NCBI GenBank assembly: GCA_963819635.1
Contig: CAWFWX010000011.1
Span: forward strand, 248,001 to 312,000
Direction: 5' to 3'
Length of the DNA: 64,000 nucleotides
DNA from: JACVRW01 sp963819635
Lineage (GTDB): Bacteria; Actinomycetota; Thermoleophilia; Solirubrobacterales; Thermoleophilaceae
Shown one piece after another: positions 34,058-42,645 of the stretch (position 1 is the stretch's first letter; every line of letters starts with the position of its first letter). The translations under genes were made by a program, and so were the position numbers. The notes beneath the pieces were generated by a model. The model saw nothing but the letters and a program-made list of their open reading frames with translations. It made no database searches and was not told the DNA's origin.

Positions 34058-34870
34058 ATGGCCTTCGCAGAGGTAAATGGAACGCGGCTCTACTACGAGG
34101 TGCTCGGGGACGGCGAGCCGCTCCTCTGCGTGCACGGGCTCGCGTGCGACACGGTCGGGTGGATCCCCCAGGTCCAGGCGTTCGCCGCGGCACACCGGAC
34201 CGTGATCTTCGACAACCGCGACGTCGGCCAGTCGTCGATGGCGAGCGGCAGCTACGAGATCGCGGACATGGCGCGCGACGCGCTGGCGCTGGCCGATGAG
34301 CTCGACCTCGACACGTTCAACCTGCTCGGCATCTCGATGGGCGGCGCGATCGCGCAGGAGATGGCCCTGCAGGCGCCCGAGCGCGTACGGACGCTCACGC
34401 TCGCGGTGACCTTCCCCGCCGGCGGCACCTACGCCCGGCGGCTGGCCGAGGTGTGGAGCGCGCGCGTGAGGCAGATCAGCCGCGAGCAGCACATCGACGA
34501 GCTCATGCTGCTGTGCCACTCGGAGGCCTTCTACGACAGCCCCGAGATGGTCGAGTTCGTGCGTACGGCGATCCTGAACAACCCGCACCCGCAGCCGCCC
34601 GATGCATTCGCCCGCCAGCTGGCCGCCTGCTCCCGCCACGATGCGCGCGACCGGCTCGGCTCGCTCACGATGCCGACGCACGTGATCGGCGGCGAGCACG
34701 ACATCCTCCTGCCGGTCTGGAAGTCGCGCGAGATCGCCTCGCTGATCCCGGACGCGAAGCTCACCGTCCTGCCGGGGGCGCCGCACGCCCTCCCGCTCGA
34801 GCGCGCTGAGGAGTTCAACGCGGCGGTGCTGGAGTTCCTGCGCGAGACGGCCGCTACGCCTGCGGCGTAG
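34058..34870 (+). CDS. Alpha/beta-fold hydrolase
   Basis: A 270-residue hydrolase of the haloperoxidase-like group. The oxyanion loop is VHGLACDTVGW; nucleophile Ser in GISMGG; acid Asp in GEHDILLPVW and His in GAPHALPLE. Its substrate is unknown. It follows a probable leaderless promoter and converges on the STAS gene, overlapping by 17 bases. Confidence 0.9.
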   Translation: MAFAEVNGTRLYYEVLGDGEPLLCVHGLACDTVGWIPQVQAFAAAHRTVIFDNRDVGQSSMASGSYEIADMARDALALADELDLDTFNLLGISMGGAIAQEMALQAPERVRTLTLAVTFPAGGTYARRLAEVWSARVRQISREQHIDELMLLCHSEAFYDSPEMVEFVRTAILNNPHPQPPDAFARQLAACSRHDARDRLGSLTMPTHVIGGEHDILLPVWKSREIASLIPDAKLTVLPGAPHALPLERAEEFNAAVLEFLRETAATPAA

Positions 34871-35216
34871 CCATCTCGCCGACCGCCGAGTCCAGATCCT
34901 GGTGAACGCGCGCGGCGCGCTCGAACTCGACGATTTCGAGGACGCGCGCGACCGGCCTGCCCCGCGGCGCGACCACGCGCAGCTCCTGCCGGTGGCTCCC
35001 AACCTGGCGCGCGAGCGCGAACAGCATCGAGACGCCGCTCGAGTCCATGAACTCGAGCCCGCTCATGTCGACGACCACGCCGAGCGCGGAGCTCGGAACG
35101 GACTCGGCGATCCTGCGCCCGGTGGTCTCGGCCACCGAGATGTCGAGCTCGCCCGACAGCCTGGCGACCACCACGTCGCCCTGCTCATCGATCTCAACGC
35201 CAATCAGCTCTTCCAT
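34854..35216 (-). CDS. STAS-domain anti-sigma factor antagonist
   Basis: A 120-residue STAS protein of the RsbV/SpoIIAA type. The phosphoacceptor Ser lies in MDSSGVSMLFALARQ, preceded by ALGVVVDMSGLEF. It starts on the base that ends the SpoIIE gene, so the two are coupled. In known systems the unphosphorylated form binds and inactivates the anti-sigma kinase, releasing a stress sigma factor. Confidence 0.9.
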   Translation of the reverse strand: MEELIGVEIDEQGDVVVARLSGELDISVAETTGRRIAESVPSSALGVVVDMSGLEFMDSSGVSMLFALARQVGSHRQELRVVAPRGRPVARVLEIVEFERAARVHQDLDSAVGEMATPQA

Positions 35217-37669
35217 CAGCCGTCACCTCCCCCCTGCCCAAGCCGCCGTCTGAGACTCACGGTGGTGCCCCCGGCACCCGGTTCGACCGCAACGGTATCC
35301 ATCAGCGTCCGCATGAGGTCCAACCCCCGGCCGTGGTCGTCCTCACGCTCGTCGCGCCAGCTGCCGTGGTCGCGCACGGCTATCTCGACCTCCGCGCCCT
35401 CGCGCCGCCCGGAGACCTCGAAGCGCGCGCCGTTCCCGGTGCCGGCGTGCTCGATGGCATTGGTGGCCGCCTCCCCGCACGCCGTGGTGATCTCCGCGAT
35501 CTCCATGTCGTCCGCGCCCGCATGGCTGAGCCAGCGCCGCAGCATGCTGCGGATCCCCGCGAGCGATTCCGGCTCGGACGGGAACTCGGCGCTGAAGCGC
35601 TCCGGCACGGGGAGGTTGTGGAGCGTGAGGAGCGCCACGTCGTCGGGCGCGCCGCCCTCCGGCACCAGCGTGGCGACCACGTGGTCCAGCAGCTCACCCG
35701 GCTGCTGGGGCGCGTCGAGGACGCAGCCGGCCAGCCGGCCGAGCCCGTCGTCGAGGTGCTCCCCCGGGCGCTCGACCAGGCCGTCGGTGTAGAGGAGAAG
35801 CGCCTGGCCCGGAGCGAGCGGCGCCGTGACCTCCTGATAGGTGGGGAACGGAAGCACGCCGAGCGGCACGGAGGCCTCGCCTCGCAGGAAGCTCACCTCG
35901 CCGCCGCCGATGACGAGTGGCGGCGGATGCCCCGCGTTCACCCAGCGGACCGTGCTCGCGGCGGGGTCCACGATCGCGTACAGCATGGTCGCCATCTGGC
36001 TTTCGTCCGCCTCCGTCCACAGAAGCCGGTTGAGGCGCTCCACGACGCGCCCGGCGTCGTGGCCCTCGAGCGCGTATGCGCGCAGCGCGCTCCGCAGCCG
36101 CCCCACCATGGAGGCGCCGGCGAGGCCCTTGCCCGCCACGTCGCCCATGACGAGCCCAACGGCGCCGCCCGCGATCGGGATCACGTCGTACCAGTCGCCC
36201 CCCACCTCGGCCTCGGATGCGGCCGGCAGATAGCGCGCCGCGACCTCGAGCCCGGGCAGGTCGGGGAGCCGGTCGGGCAGGAGGCTCCGCTGGAGCGTCT
36301 CGGCGATGCGGTGCTCGCGCTCGTACACGCGCGCGTGGGCGATCGCGAGGCCGACGCGCTCGGCGGCGAGCCGCAGGAGCGTGAGGTCCTTGCCGCCGAA
36401 CTCGCGCGGCGGCTGGGCGCCCGCGACGAGAACACCGGTGACCACGTCCTCGGCGAGCAGGGGCACGCCGATCAGCCGGTCGTCCTCCTCGAGCATCGCC
36501 TCGCGAGCCTCGGCAACGCGTCGCGCGAACTCCTCGACGCCGCCGTGCTGGCCGGGCGTCGCCGCGCCCACCGTGAGCTCGTCGCCCTCCTCCGACAGGT
36601 AGATCGTCGCCTCGTCGGCGTCGAGCACGCCGCGGACCCGGGCCACGAGGTCGCGCAGGATGCCGTCGAGGCTCCGCTGCGCGAGGGCGGCGTCCACAAG
36701 CGCCTGCATGCCGCCGACGAGCTCGGCCATGCGCTCCGCCTCGGCGCGCGCAGCCTGCTCCCGTAGGAGCGCCTCGCGCTCGGCCTGGCGTCGCAGGCGC
36801 TCGGTCGAGTCGGTGATGAAGCCGGAGACGAAGCTCTCCCCGCGCGACTCGACCTTCGAGACGGTCGCCTCGCCCGGGAAGCGCCGCCCGTCGCGGCGCA
36901 CGAACTCCACCTCGAAGCGCTCGGTCGCAGCGGGCACGTCGCTCTCGAACAGCGCGTTGCGGCGTGCGTCGTGGCGCTCCCTGAACTCGGGCGGGATGAT
37001 CAGCTCGCGCATCGTCTTGCCGGTCGCCTCCTCCTCCGTCCAGCCGAACAGCCGCTCGGCGGCGGCGTTCCAGCTCAGGATCTGCCCCCCGCGGTCGAGC
37101 GTGAGAAACGCATCCGGCGCGGTGTCCACCACCAGACGGGTGCGCTCCTCCGACTGGCTCAGCTCGCGCGCCTGGGTCTGAAGCCGTCGCAGCAGATTCG
37201 AGATGAGGAGACCGGCGACGACCGGCGTGCCCACGGCCAGCAGCCAGCGGACGACGACCATGTCGGCGCTCTGGAACGCCAGCGTCACGGCGTAGGCCAC
37301 CGCCACGAACGCCATGTGCGCGGCCGCCTCGCGCAGTGGGAAGAAGTAGCAGGCGTACAGCGTCGCCCACACGTAGAGCAGCGGGTAGAGCGTGGACGGG
37401 CCGGCGTAGTAGTTGGCCAGGCTGATGATCACCGTGCCCGCCACCAGCGCGGCGTGAATCTGCCACTCGCGCATGCGGTCGGCGGCGATCCAGACAGCCG
37501 CGGCGATCACGTACGCGATCGTCGCCAGGATGACCAGGGGTCCGTCGCGCACCTCGTCCGCGTGCGGGAAGACGAGCGTCAGCAGAGCCAGTGTCGCGCC
37601 GGTCGCATACAGGTATGCGAGCGACCGCGCCTTGAGACGAACGTCGAATAGCCCCGGGAGATTCCTCAC
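35216..37669 (-). CDS. Membrane PAS-GAF-SpoIIE phosphatase fused to a RsbW-like kinase domain
   Basis: An 817-residue multidomain sensor. Residues 10-160 hold six or seven membrane helices; PAS spans about 175-290; GAF about 325-465; the PP2C/SpoIIE phosphatase about 470-690 (GGDWYD at 490-495, GDVAGKG at 509-515, YTDG at 627-630, DDVALL at 676-681); and a GHKL ATPase of the RsbW type about 700-810 (GEAATNAIEHAG, DHGRGLDLM). Phosphatase and antagonist kinase in one chain, with the STAS gene adjacent, is a compact partner-switching module. No sigma gene is adjacent. Confidence 0.92.
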   Translation of the reverse strand: MRNLPGLFDVRLKARSLAYLYATGATLALLTLVFPHADEVRDGPLVILATIAYVIAAAVWIAADRMREWQIHAALVAGTVIISLANYYAGPSTLYPLLYVWATLYACYFFPLREAAAHMAFVAVAYAVTLAFQSADMVVVRWLLAVGTPVVAGLLISNLLRRLQTQARELSQSEERTRLVVDTAPDAFLTLDRGGQILSWNAAAERLFGWTEEEATGKTMRELIIPPEFRERHDARRNALFESDVPAATERFEVEFVRRDGRRFPGEATVSKVESRGESFVSGFITDSTERLRRQAEREALLREQAARAEAERMAELVGGMQALVDAALAQRSLDGILRDLVARVRGVLDADEATIYLSEEGDELTVGAATPGQHGGVEEFARRVAEAREAMLEEDDRLIGVPLLAEDVVTGVLVAGAQPPREFGGKDLTLLRLAAERVGLAIAHARVYEREHRIAETLQRSLLPDRLPDLPGLEVAARYLPAASEAEVGGDWYDVIPIAGGAVGLVMGDVAGKGLAGASMVGRLRSALRAYALEGHDAGRVVERLNRLLWTEADESQMATMLYAIVDPAASTVRWVNAGHPPPLVIGGGEVSFLRGEASVPLGVLPFPTYQEVTAPLAPGQALLLYTDGLVERPGEHLDDGLGRLAGCVLDAPQQPGELLDHVVATLVPEGGAPDDVALLTLHNLPVPERFSAEFPSEPESLAGIRSMLRRWLSHAGADDMEIAEITTACGEAATNAIEHAGTGNGARFEVSGRREGAEVEIAVRDHGSWRDEREDDHGRGLDLMRTLMDTVAVEPGAGGTTVSLRRRLGQGGGDG

Positions 37670-37681
37670 CCTGGGGGAAGC

Positions 37682-37975
37682 CTAGAAGCCAGTACCGCTG
37701 CCCTTGGCCGAGAGCCTCGCGAGCGCCTCGTGGCATTCCACGACGCGCCGCTTCACCGGGTCGTCGTCCAACCGGTCGTGGACGAGGTCCCAGGTCTTGT
37801 CGGCCACGTCGCGGGCCGTTTCCGGGGTGGCCTGCGCGCACAGCATGTCGACCAGCCTGAGCTCGAAGGCGGCCAGTTGCTCCGCGGGCTTCCCCGGCGC
37901 CATGCGCGGAAGCGCCTCGGTGGTCGCCTCCTTCCACATCTGGGTCGCCATCACGAGCCGATTGCGCAGCTCCAT
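37682..37975 (-). CDS. Small helical hypothetical protein
   Basis: A 97-residue helical protein (LRNRLVMATQMWKEATTEAL, ELRLVDMLCAQATPETARDVADKTWDLVHDRL). It ends 13 bases before the SpoIIE gene on the same strand and may be part of its transcript. A GTG at 37984 is an alternative start. No known family. Confidence 0.62.
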   Translation of the reverse strand: MELRNRLVMATQMWKEATTEALPRMAPGKPAEQLAAFELRLVDMLCAQATPETARDVADKTWDLVHDRLDDDPVKRRVVECHEALARLSAKGSGTGF

Positions 37976-37994
37976 CTGGTCCACGGGGCCCAGG

Positions 37995-38531
37995 CTACCG
38001 CCGCGCGGCGAGGCGCTGCAGCGCCGGGAGCGGGTCGCGCGGCGTGCCCGTCGTGCCTCGGCCGTCGCGCACCTCGAAATGGAGGTGGTCGCCCCAGCAC
38101 GAGCCGGTGCACCCGACCGCACCGACGCGCTCGCCCATCTTCACGCCGTCGCCTGGGGCGAACGGCGTGGGCCGCTGCATGTGCAGGTACACGAAGGTGT
38201 GGCCCACCTCCGAGCTCCAGATCGCGACGTAGTTGCCGCGCCCGCCGTCGTTGCCTGTCTCGACCACGCGCCCGTCGCGGATCGCCAGGAGCGGTGTGCC
38301 GGCGGGCGCGAACACGTCCTGGCCCTCGTGCACGTGTCCGCCGCGGTAGGCGCCGAAGCGGGCGTCCGCCTCGCCCCAGTCCGGCTTCGCGCGCATGGGG
38401 AACACCGCCGTGGGACGCGCGGCGGCGCGTTCGCTCACGTGCTCGGCGATCTGCCCGGCAGCCTGGAACGTCGGCGCCAGTGGTATTAGCGCGGCCACGG
38501 ACAGCATGCCGCGCACTCGATCGAGTGGCAT
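37995..38531 (-). CDS. M23-family (LytM-like) metallopeptidase
   Basis: A 178-residue secreted protein. After a signal-like hydrophobic segment, the zinc ligands appear as HVHEGQDVFAPAGT (HxxxD) and HLHFEV. VGHTFVYLHMQ supplies another conserved His. It should cleave peptide cross-bridges of peptidoglycan. ATG at 38531 is preferred; the frame to 38573 would overlap the divergent PhzF gene. Confidence 0.87.
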   Translation of the reverse strand: MPLDRVRGMLSVAALIPLAPTFQAAGQIAEHVSERAAARPTAVFPMRAKPDWGEADARFGAYRGGHVHEGQDVFAPAGTPLLAIRDGRVVETGNDGGRGNYVAIWSSEVGHTFVYLHMQRPTPFAPGDGVKMGERVGAVGCTGSCWGDHLHFEVRDGRGTTGTPRDPLPALQRLAARR

Positions 38532-38558
38532 CGAAGTCGGAGAGCGTAGCGTTGCGGC

Positions 38559-39224
38559 ATGCCGAAACTGCACCTGCTGCGCGTCTTCTGCGCCGACGAC
38601 GGCACTGCGGGGAACCCGCTGGGAGTGTTCTTGCAGGGCGCGGAGGTGCCGTCAGAGCGGCGCCAGGCGGTGGCCGCGGACCTCGGCCTGAGCGAGACGG
38701 TGTTCGTGGATGACGCCGAGAGCGGCGAGATCAGGATCTTCACGCCGGCGGTGGAGCTGGACTTCGCGGGGCACCCCGCGGTCGGCACGGCGTGGCTGCT
38801 CGAGGGTGCGGACGCGCTGCGCCCGCCGGCGGGCGAGCTGCCCGTGACGCGCGAGGGTGAGAACGTCTACGTAGCGGCCCGCCCTGAGTGGGGACCACCC
38901 CATGAGCTGAAGCAGCTCGACTCCCCGGCGGCCATCGACGCCCTGGACGGCCCGCCCGACGGCATGGACCTCGTCGCCACCTGGGCATGGATCGACGAAG
39001 CCGCCGGAGTCATGCGAGCCCGCGTCTTCCCCGTCCGAATCGGAATCCCCGAGGACGAGGCGACCGGCTCAGCGGCGACGAAGATCTGCGCCCACGCCGG
39101 CCGCCCGATCGACATCCGCCAGGGCAAGGGCTCGCGCATCCTGGCCCGCCCGGCAGCGGACGGCTTCATCGAAATAGGCGGCCGCAGCGTGATCGACGAG
39201 GTGCGCGACTACGAGCTCCCCTGA
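38559..39224 (+). CDS. PhzF-family isomerase
   Basis: A 221-residue protein of the PhzF/diaminopimelate-epimerase fold. AGNPLGVFLQG and SETVFVDD at the start and FTPAVELDFAGHPAVGTAW are characteristic, with EDEATGSAATK later. The C-terminal half is shorter than in typical PhzF proteins of about 280-300 residues. Phenazine production is not implied: stand-alone homologues have other, mostly unknown roles. It overlaps a convergent membrane-protein gene by 16 bases. Confidence 0.87.
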   Translation: MPKLHLLRVFCADDGTAGNPLGVFLQGAEVPSERRQAVAADLGLSETVFVDDAESGEIRIFTPAVELDFAGHPAVGTAWLLEGADALRPPAGELPVTREGENVYVAARPEWGPPHELKQLDSPAAIDALDGPPDGMDLVATWAWIDEAAGVMRARVFPVRIGIPEDEATGSAATKICAHAGRPIDIRQGKGSRILARPAADGFIEIGGRSVIDEVRDYELP

Positions 39225-39895
39225 GCGAACTCGCGATCGCTCATGCGCAGCAGCGGCAGCGCCATCGCGACCCCCGCGACGAGGAAGACGACCGCGCCGG
39301 CGATGAAGTAGGCGTTCGAGACGATCGCCGTCTCCGTACCCACCATGAGCGTGGCCAGCGCCAGGAGGGCGCCCGCCCAGGCCGGCACCGCTCCGGCGCG
39401 GGCCGCTCCGATCGCCAGCATCAGCATTCCCACGATGAACCCGACCGGCGTCAGGTAGTAGATGTACGACCACTCGGATTCCTGGAGGTCCTTCAGCATC
39501 GCCGCCGAGGCGGCGGGGCCGACCTCGGTCTTCGCCGACAGCTCGCCGGCGATGCCCCATGCGTAGCCGTCGATCGTGACGACGGCGGCCAGGCCGAGAA
39601 CTCCCGCCAGGGCCAGCGCACCCGCCACGAGGCCGTAGCCCGGCCGCCGGCGCCGCACGAGGAACGCAAGTCCGAGCACCGCCGGCGCGAACGCCAGGAT
39701 CGCGAGGAATCCGATCGCGTGGGCCGCCTGCCAGCGCGTGTATGCGTCCGCGATCAGCTGCACCTGCTCCAGCTCGTTCCCGCGCGTCAGCTCCTCGGGG
39801 TGGATCAGGTTGTCGATCAGGAACAGGAGCGGCGCGACGATCAGCGCCGCCGCGGTGCCCACGCGGTAGAGCCGTATGTGCGGGAGGTTCGCCAT
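39209..39895 (-). CDS. Six-helix membrane protein (DUF4386-like)
   Basis: A 228-residue protein with about six hydrophobic helices (AALIVAPLLFLIDNLI, AHAIGFLAILAFAPAVLGLAFLV, LVAGALALAGVLGLAAVV, GFIVGMLMLAIGAA, ALLALATLMVGTETA, FIAGAVVFLVAGVAMALPLL). The overall organisation resembles DUF4386-type proteins. No function is known. Confidence 0.78.
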   Translation of the reverse strand: MANLPHIRLYRVGTAAALIVAPLLFLIDNLIHPEELTRGNELEQVQLIADAYTRWQAAHAIGFLAILAFAPAVLGLAFLVRRRRPGYGLVAGALALAGVLGLAAVVTIDGYAWGIAGELSAKTEVGPAASAAMLKDLQESEWSYIYYLTPVGFIVGMLMLAIGAARAGAVPAWAGALLALATLMVGTETAIVSNAYFIAGAVVFLVAGVAMALPLLRMSDREFAQGSS

Positions 39896-39908
39896 GGCGG
39901 CGACCCTC

Positions 39909-40502
39909 TCATATGGCCCCTCGCCCGGAAGTCATAAAGGCAATCGCCGGGCCAAGGCCCGCCTCGGAGCGGAGCGTCGCTATCTGGCGACCCGGCTGTA
40001 CCGCGTCGCGCGGCCGGCCGAGCAGGTCGCCGAGCTCGCGTGCCGTGTGGTCCATGTCCTCGACCCCGAACGCGAGCCCCCACAATCGGGCGGGCCCGTC
40101 GGGGTCGCGCGCGACGCTCGTTCCCTCCGGCGCCTGCACCACCTCGAGGATCGGCTCGCCCGCGCGGAAGAACGCCTGGCGCGTCGAGCCGCCCGGGGTC
40201 TCGCCCTCGCGCCTGCGGCGGAGGTCGAAGCCCTGCGACTCGAGCTCGCCCACGGTCCGGTCGATGTCCGGCGTGAGCAGGACCACGTGATCGACCCGGA
40301 CGACCCCGTTCGGGTGCGGAGCGGCGCCGTCCGCGGGCATCTCCTCGCCGAGCGTCCAGCCGACGATGCCGCGCTTCGCGCCCTTGCCGACGAGGCGCAC
40401 CCGCACGCGCGAGACGGCGCACAGGCCGTCGTCCACGTCGAAGCCCACCGCGCTCCAGGCGGCCGGCTCGTCCGCTATCTCGAGCTCGTCGATCGTCGGC
40501 AT
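39909..40502 (-). CDS. VOC-family (glyoxalase/dioxygenase fold) protein
   Basis: A 197-residue protein. After a variable N-terminus, VVRVDHVVLLTPDIDRTVGELESQGFDLRR and later EPILEVVQAPEGT, ARLWGLAFGVEDMDHTARELGD show two babb modules of the VOC fold, with His and Glu candidate metal ligands. Substrate unknown. Confidence 0.83.
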   Translation of the reverse strand: MPTIDELEIADEPAAWSAVGFDVDDGLCAVSRVRVRLVGKGAKRGIVGWTLGEEMPADGAAPHPNGVVRVDHVVLLTPDIDRTVGELESQGFDLRRRREGETPGGSTRQAFFRAGEPILEVVQAPEGTSVARDPDGPARLWGLAFGVEDMDHTARELGDLLGRPRDAVQPGRQIATLRSEAGLGPAIAFMTSGRGAI

Positions 40503-40529
40503 GCGCGGGACGCTACCCGCGTGCCGCGC

Positions 40530-41966
40530 CTACTTCTTGGCTTGGCCGGGCGGTGTGACCTTGGGGACGGGCAAGGGTTCCTGCAGCGCCGGCCCTCCGC
40601 CCTGCGCCTTGGACTGGCCCTGCGCGGGCGGAGCGGCCCGAGCGGGTGGTGGCGCCGGCCTCGGCTGCAGCGCGGGCCTCGGCGGCTGGGCCGCCTTCGG
40701 CGCGGCCTTCAGGGCGGGATCGTGGCCGCGAGCGACGCCGCGCGGACCGGCCGCCCGCTCGGCCTGCTTCTGCCGGCCCAGCTTGCGGCCCCCGGCCGAG
40801 TTCGTGTGCTCGCCCTTCTTGCTCTTCGAGCCGGCGTACCCATGCCCGTTCGAGCGTGCCGAGCGACGCTCGGCGCCGCGCTGCCCGTGGCTCCGCTCCG
40901 AGCTGATCCGCTCGCCGTGCGCGCCCCTCGTCTCACCAGTCGCGCGAACCGGCTCGTGAGCCGCGTCCGGTGCCCCGGGGCCAGGACGGGCTCCGTCCGC
41001 CGCAGGCGCCACCTCGACGGCCTCGTTCTGCGCCGCCCGGTGGACGACCACCTCGCCCGCGACCACCGTGCCGCTCGCCAGAACGCCCACCAGCGCCACC
41101 TTCGCGACCGCGGCGGACCCGAACGCGAATCCCCCGGCCGCGGCGCCCCCGGCGGCCGCGCCACCCGCCGTCACGCCCGCGGCACCCAGCACGCTCGACT
41201 TCAACCCGAAGCTCGGCACCACCGGCAGCGCGGCGGCCAGCATCTGGCGCTGGCGACGCACCTCCTCGCGATACGCGCTGCACCCGGGACAGCGCCGCAG
41301 GTGGTGGCGCAGCTCGTTGCGCCGAAGCGCCCCGCCGCGGAGCGTGGCCAGTTGCTGGCGAATCTCGAGGCACGACGTCTCGCGCGCGCTCCGCATCTCG
41401 ATCAGTGCGCTGCGTGCGCGGAACACGAGACCCTTCACGCTCCCCGCCTCGCAGCCCAGCACCTGCGCGACCTCCGCGTGCGAGAGGCCGGTCGCCTCGG
41501 CGAGCAGAAGCGCGGCGCGCTGCTCCTCCGGGAGCTCGCGCACGTCGGCGAGCAGCTCGCGCAGCTCCGCGCGGCGCTCCACCTGCTCGCTGAGCCCCTC
41601 GGTCGGCAGCTCTTCGAGCTCGGCAGCCTGCTCGCGCCGCGCCCGCAGCACCGACACGCAGCGGTTGCGCGCGATCGTGTACAGCCACGCCTTGAGCGCG
41701 ATCTCGCGCTCGCCGCCGCGCTGTAGATCCCTGTAGGCCGCCGCGAACGTGTGCTGCACGGTGTCCTCGGCCTCCTCGCGCGAGCCGAGCATGTGGCGGC
41801 AGAAGGCGAGGATGCCGGCGCCGTGACGCTCGAACGCCACCTCGAAGGCGAGCTCGTTGCCACGCCGGATCTGCTCCACGAGCCGCTGGTCCCCGGCGAG
41901 GGCGAGCAGCCGCTTGGAGCGAAGTACCCGGACGGGCGCCCTGCTTGTGACGGTTGCGGCGGGCAT
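40530..41966 (-). CDS. ECF sigma factor fused to a zinc-finger anti-sigma domain and membrane anchor
   Basis: A 478-residue single chain. Sigma region 2 spans about residues 27-100 and region 4 about 130-192 (SHAEVAQVLGCEAGSVKGLVFRA). A ZAS-type motif follows: C199, H222, C226, C229 (HxxxCxxC). One hydrophobic helix, about 283-305 (VAKVALVGVLASGTVVAG), precedes a 170-residue extracellular tail rich in Pro, Ala, Gln and Gly. Usually the sigma factor and its membrane anti-sigma are separate genes; here they are joined, so the sigma domain must be freed by proteolysis or act while tethered. Confidence 0.87.
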   Translation of the reverse strand: MPAATVTSRAPVRVLRSKRLLALAGDQRLVEQIRRGNELAFEVAFERHGAGILAFCRHMLGSREEAEDTVQHTFAAAYRDLQRGGEREIALKAWLYTIARNRCVSVLRARREQAAELEELPTEGLSEQVERRAELRELLADVRELPEEQRAALLLAEATGLSHAEVAQVLGCEAGSVKGLVFRARSALIEMRSARETSCLEIRQQLATLRGGALRRNELRHHLRRCPGCSAYREEVRRQRQMLAAALPVVPSFGLKSSVLGAAGVTAGGAAAGGAAAGGFAFGSAAVAKVALVGVLASGTVVAGEVVVHRAAQNEAVEVAPAADGARPGPGAPDAAHEPVRATGETRGAHGERISSERSHGQRGAERRSARSNGHGYAGSKSKKGEHTNSAGGRKLGRQKQAERAAGPRGVARGHDPALKAAPKAAQPPRPALQPRPAPPPARAAPPAQGQSKAQGGGPALQEPLPVPKVTPPGQAKK

Positions 41967-42072
41967 GGCCTATTGCTTGTACCCGCTGGCATCACACATA
42001 GGAACGCAATCGGCAGCGAGAGGTTCGCGCGTAACCCCCAAACCTTTGCCCTCGACCCGCGTTTCAGCCCAC

Positions 42073-42621
42073 ATGAAGAAGATCACGCTAGTAGCAGGGC
42101 TCGCGTTGACACTCGTTCTGCCCACCGTGGCCGTCGCGAAGCCGACACCCGATAGTGCCGATAAGCGCGCCGCGCAGGCGGAGTGCAAGGCGCTCCGCGG
42201 CACCACCGCCGCCACGCGCGAAGCCTTCCGCGCGCTGCAGAAGAGCTTCGTGGCCTGCGTGAGGGCGAAGTCCGCCGAGGAGGCGAAGGAGGAGCAGGCC
42301 GCCCACACCAACGCCGCCAAGGAATGCAAGACGGAGCGGTCGGCCGATGCTCAGGCGTTCAACGAGAAGTACGGGACGAACGCCAACAAGCGCAACGCCT
42401 TCGGCAAGTGCGTCTCGCAGACGGCCAAGGAGAAGGAGGCCGCGGCCGACTCGGAGGACAAGCAGGACGCCACCGCGCAGAAGAACGCCGCCAAGGAGTG
42501 CGCCACTGAGCGCGACGCCGACGCCGCGGCCTTCCGCGAGAAGTACGGCACGAACGCGAACAAGCGCAATGCCTTCGGCAAGTGCGTCTCGCAAACGGCG
42601 CGGGAGCCCAAGACCGCCTGA
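42073..42621 (+). CDS. Secreted Cys-containing repeat protein
   Basis: A 182-residue protein. A signal peptide (residues 1-22, LTLVLPTVAVAKP) is followed by two near-identical 39-residue units at about 80-118 and 138-176, each with the pattern AAKEC-x-ER...FxEKYGTNANKRNAFGKCVSQTA, plus a degenerate unit before them (Cys38, Cys62). The two Cys per unit could make disulfides or bind metal. It is highly charged and helical. No function is known; similar repeats occur in this clade. A hairpin follows its stop at 42631. Confidence 0.8.
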   Translation: MKKITLVAGLALTLVLPTVAVAKPTPDSADKRAAQAECKALRGTTAATREAFRALQKSFVACVRAKSAEEAKEEQAAHTNAAKECKTERSADAQAFNEKYGTNANKRNAFGKCVSQTAKEKEAAADSEDKQDATAQKNAAKECATERDADAAAFREKYGTNANKRNAFGKCVSQTAREPKTA

Positions 42622-42630
42622 ATCGGGTCG

Positions 42631-42645
42631 GGGGCCAGGGGCCCC
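42631..42645. terminator. Hairpin between convergent genes
   Basis: GGGGCC-AGG-GGCCCC, six paired bases with a three-base loop, lies between the stop of the repeat-protein gene (42621) and the stop of the P1 peptidase gene (42646). It could end both transcripts. It has no T-tract. Confidence 0.5.
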
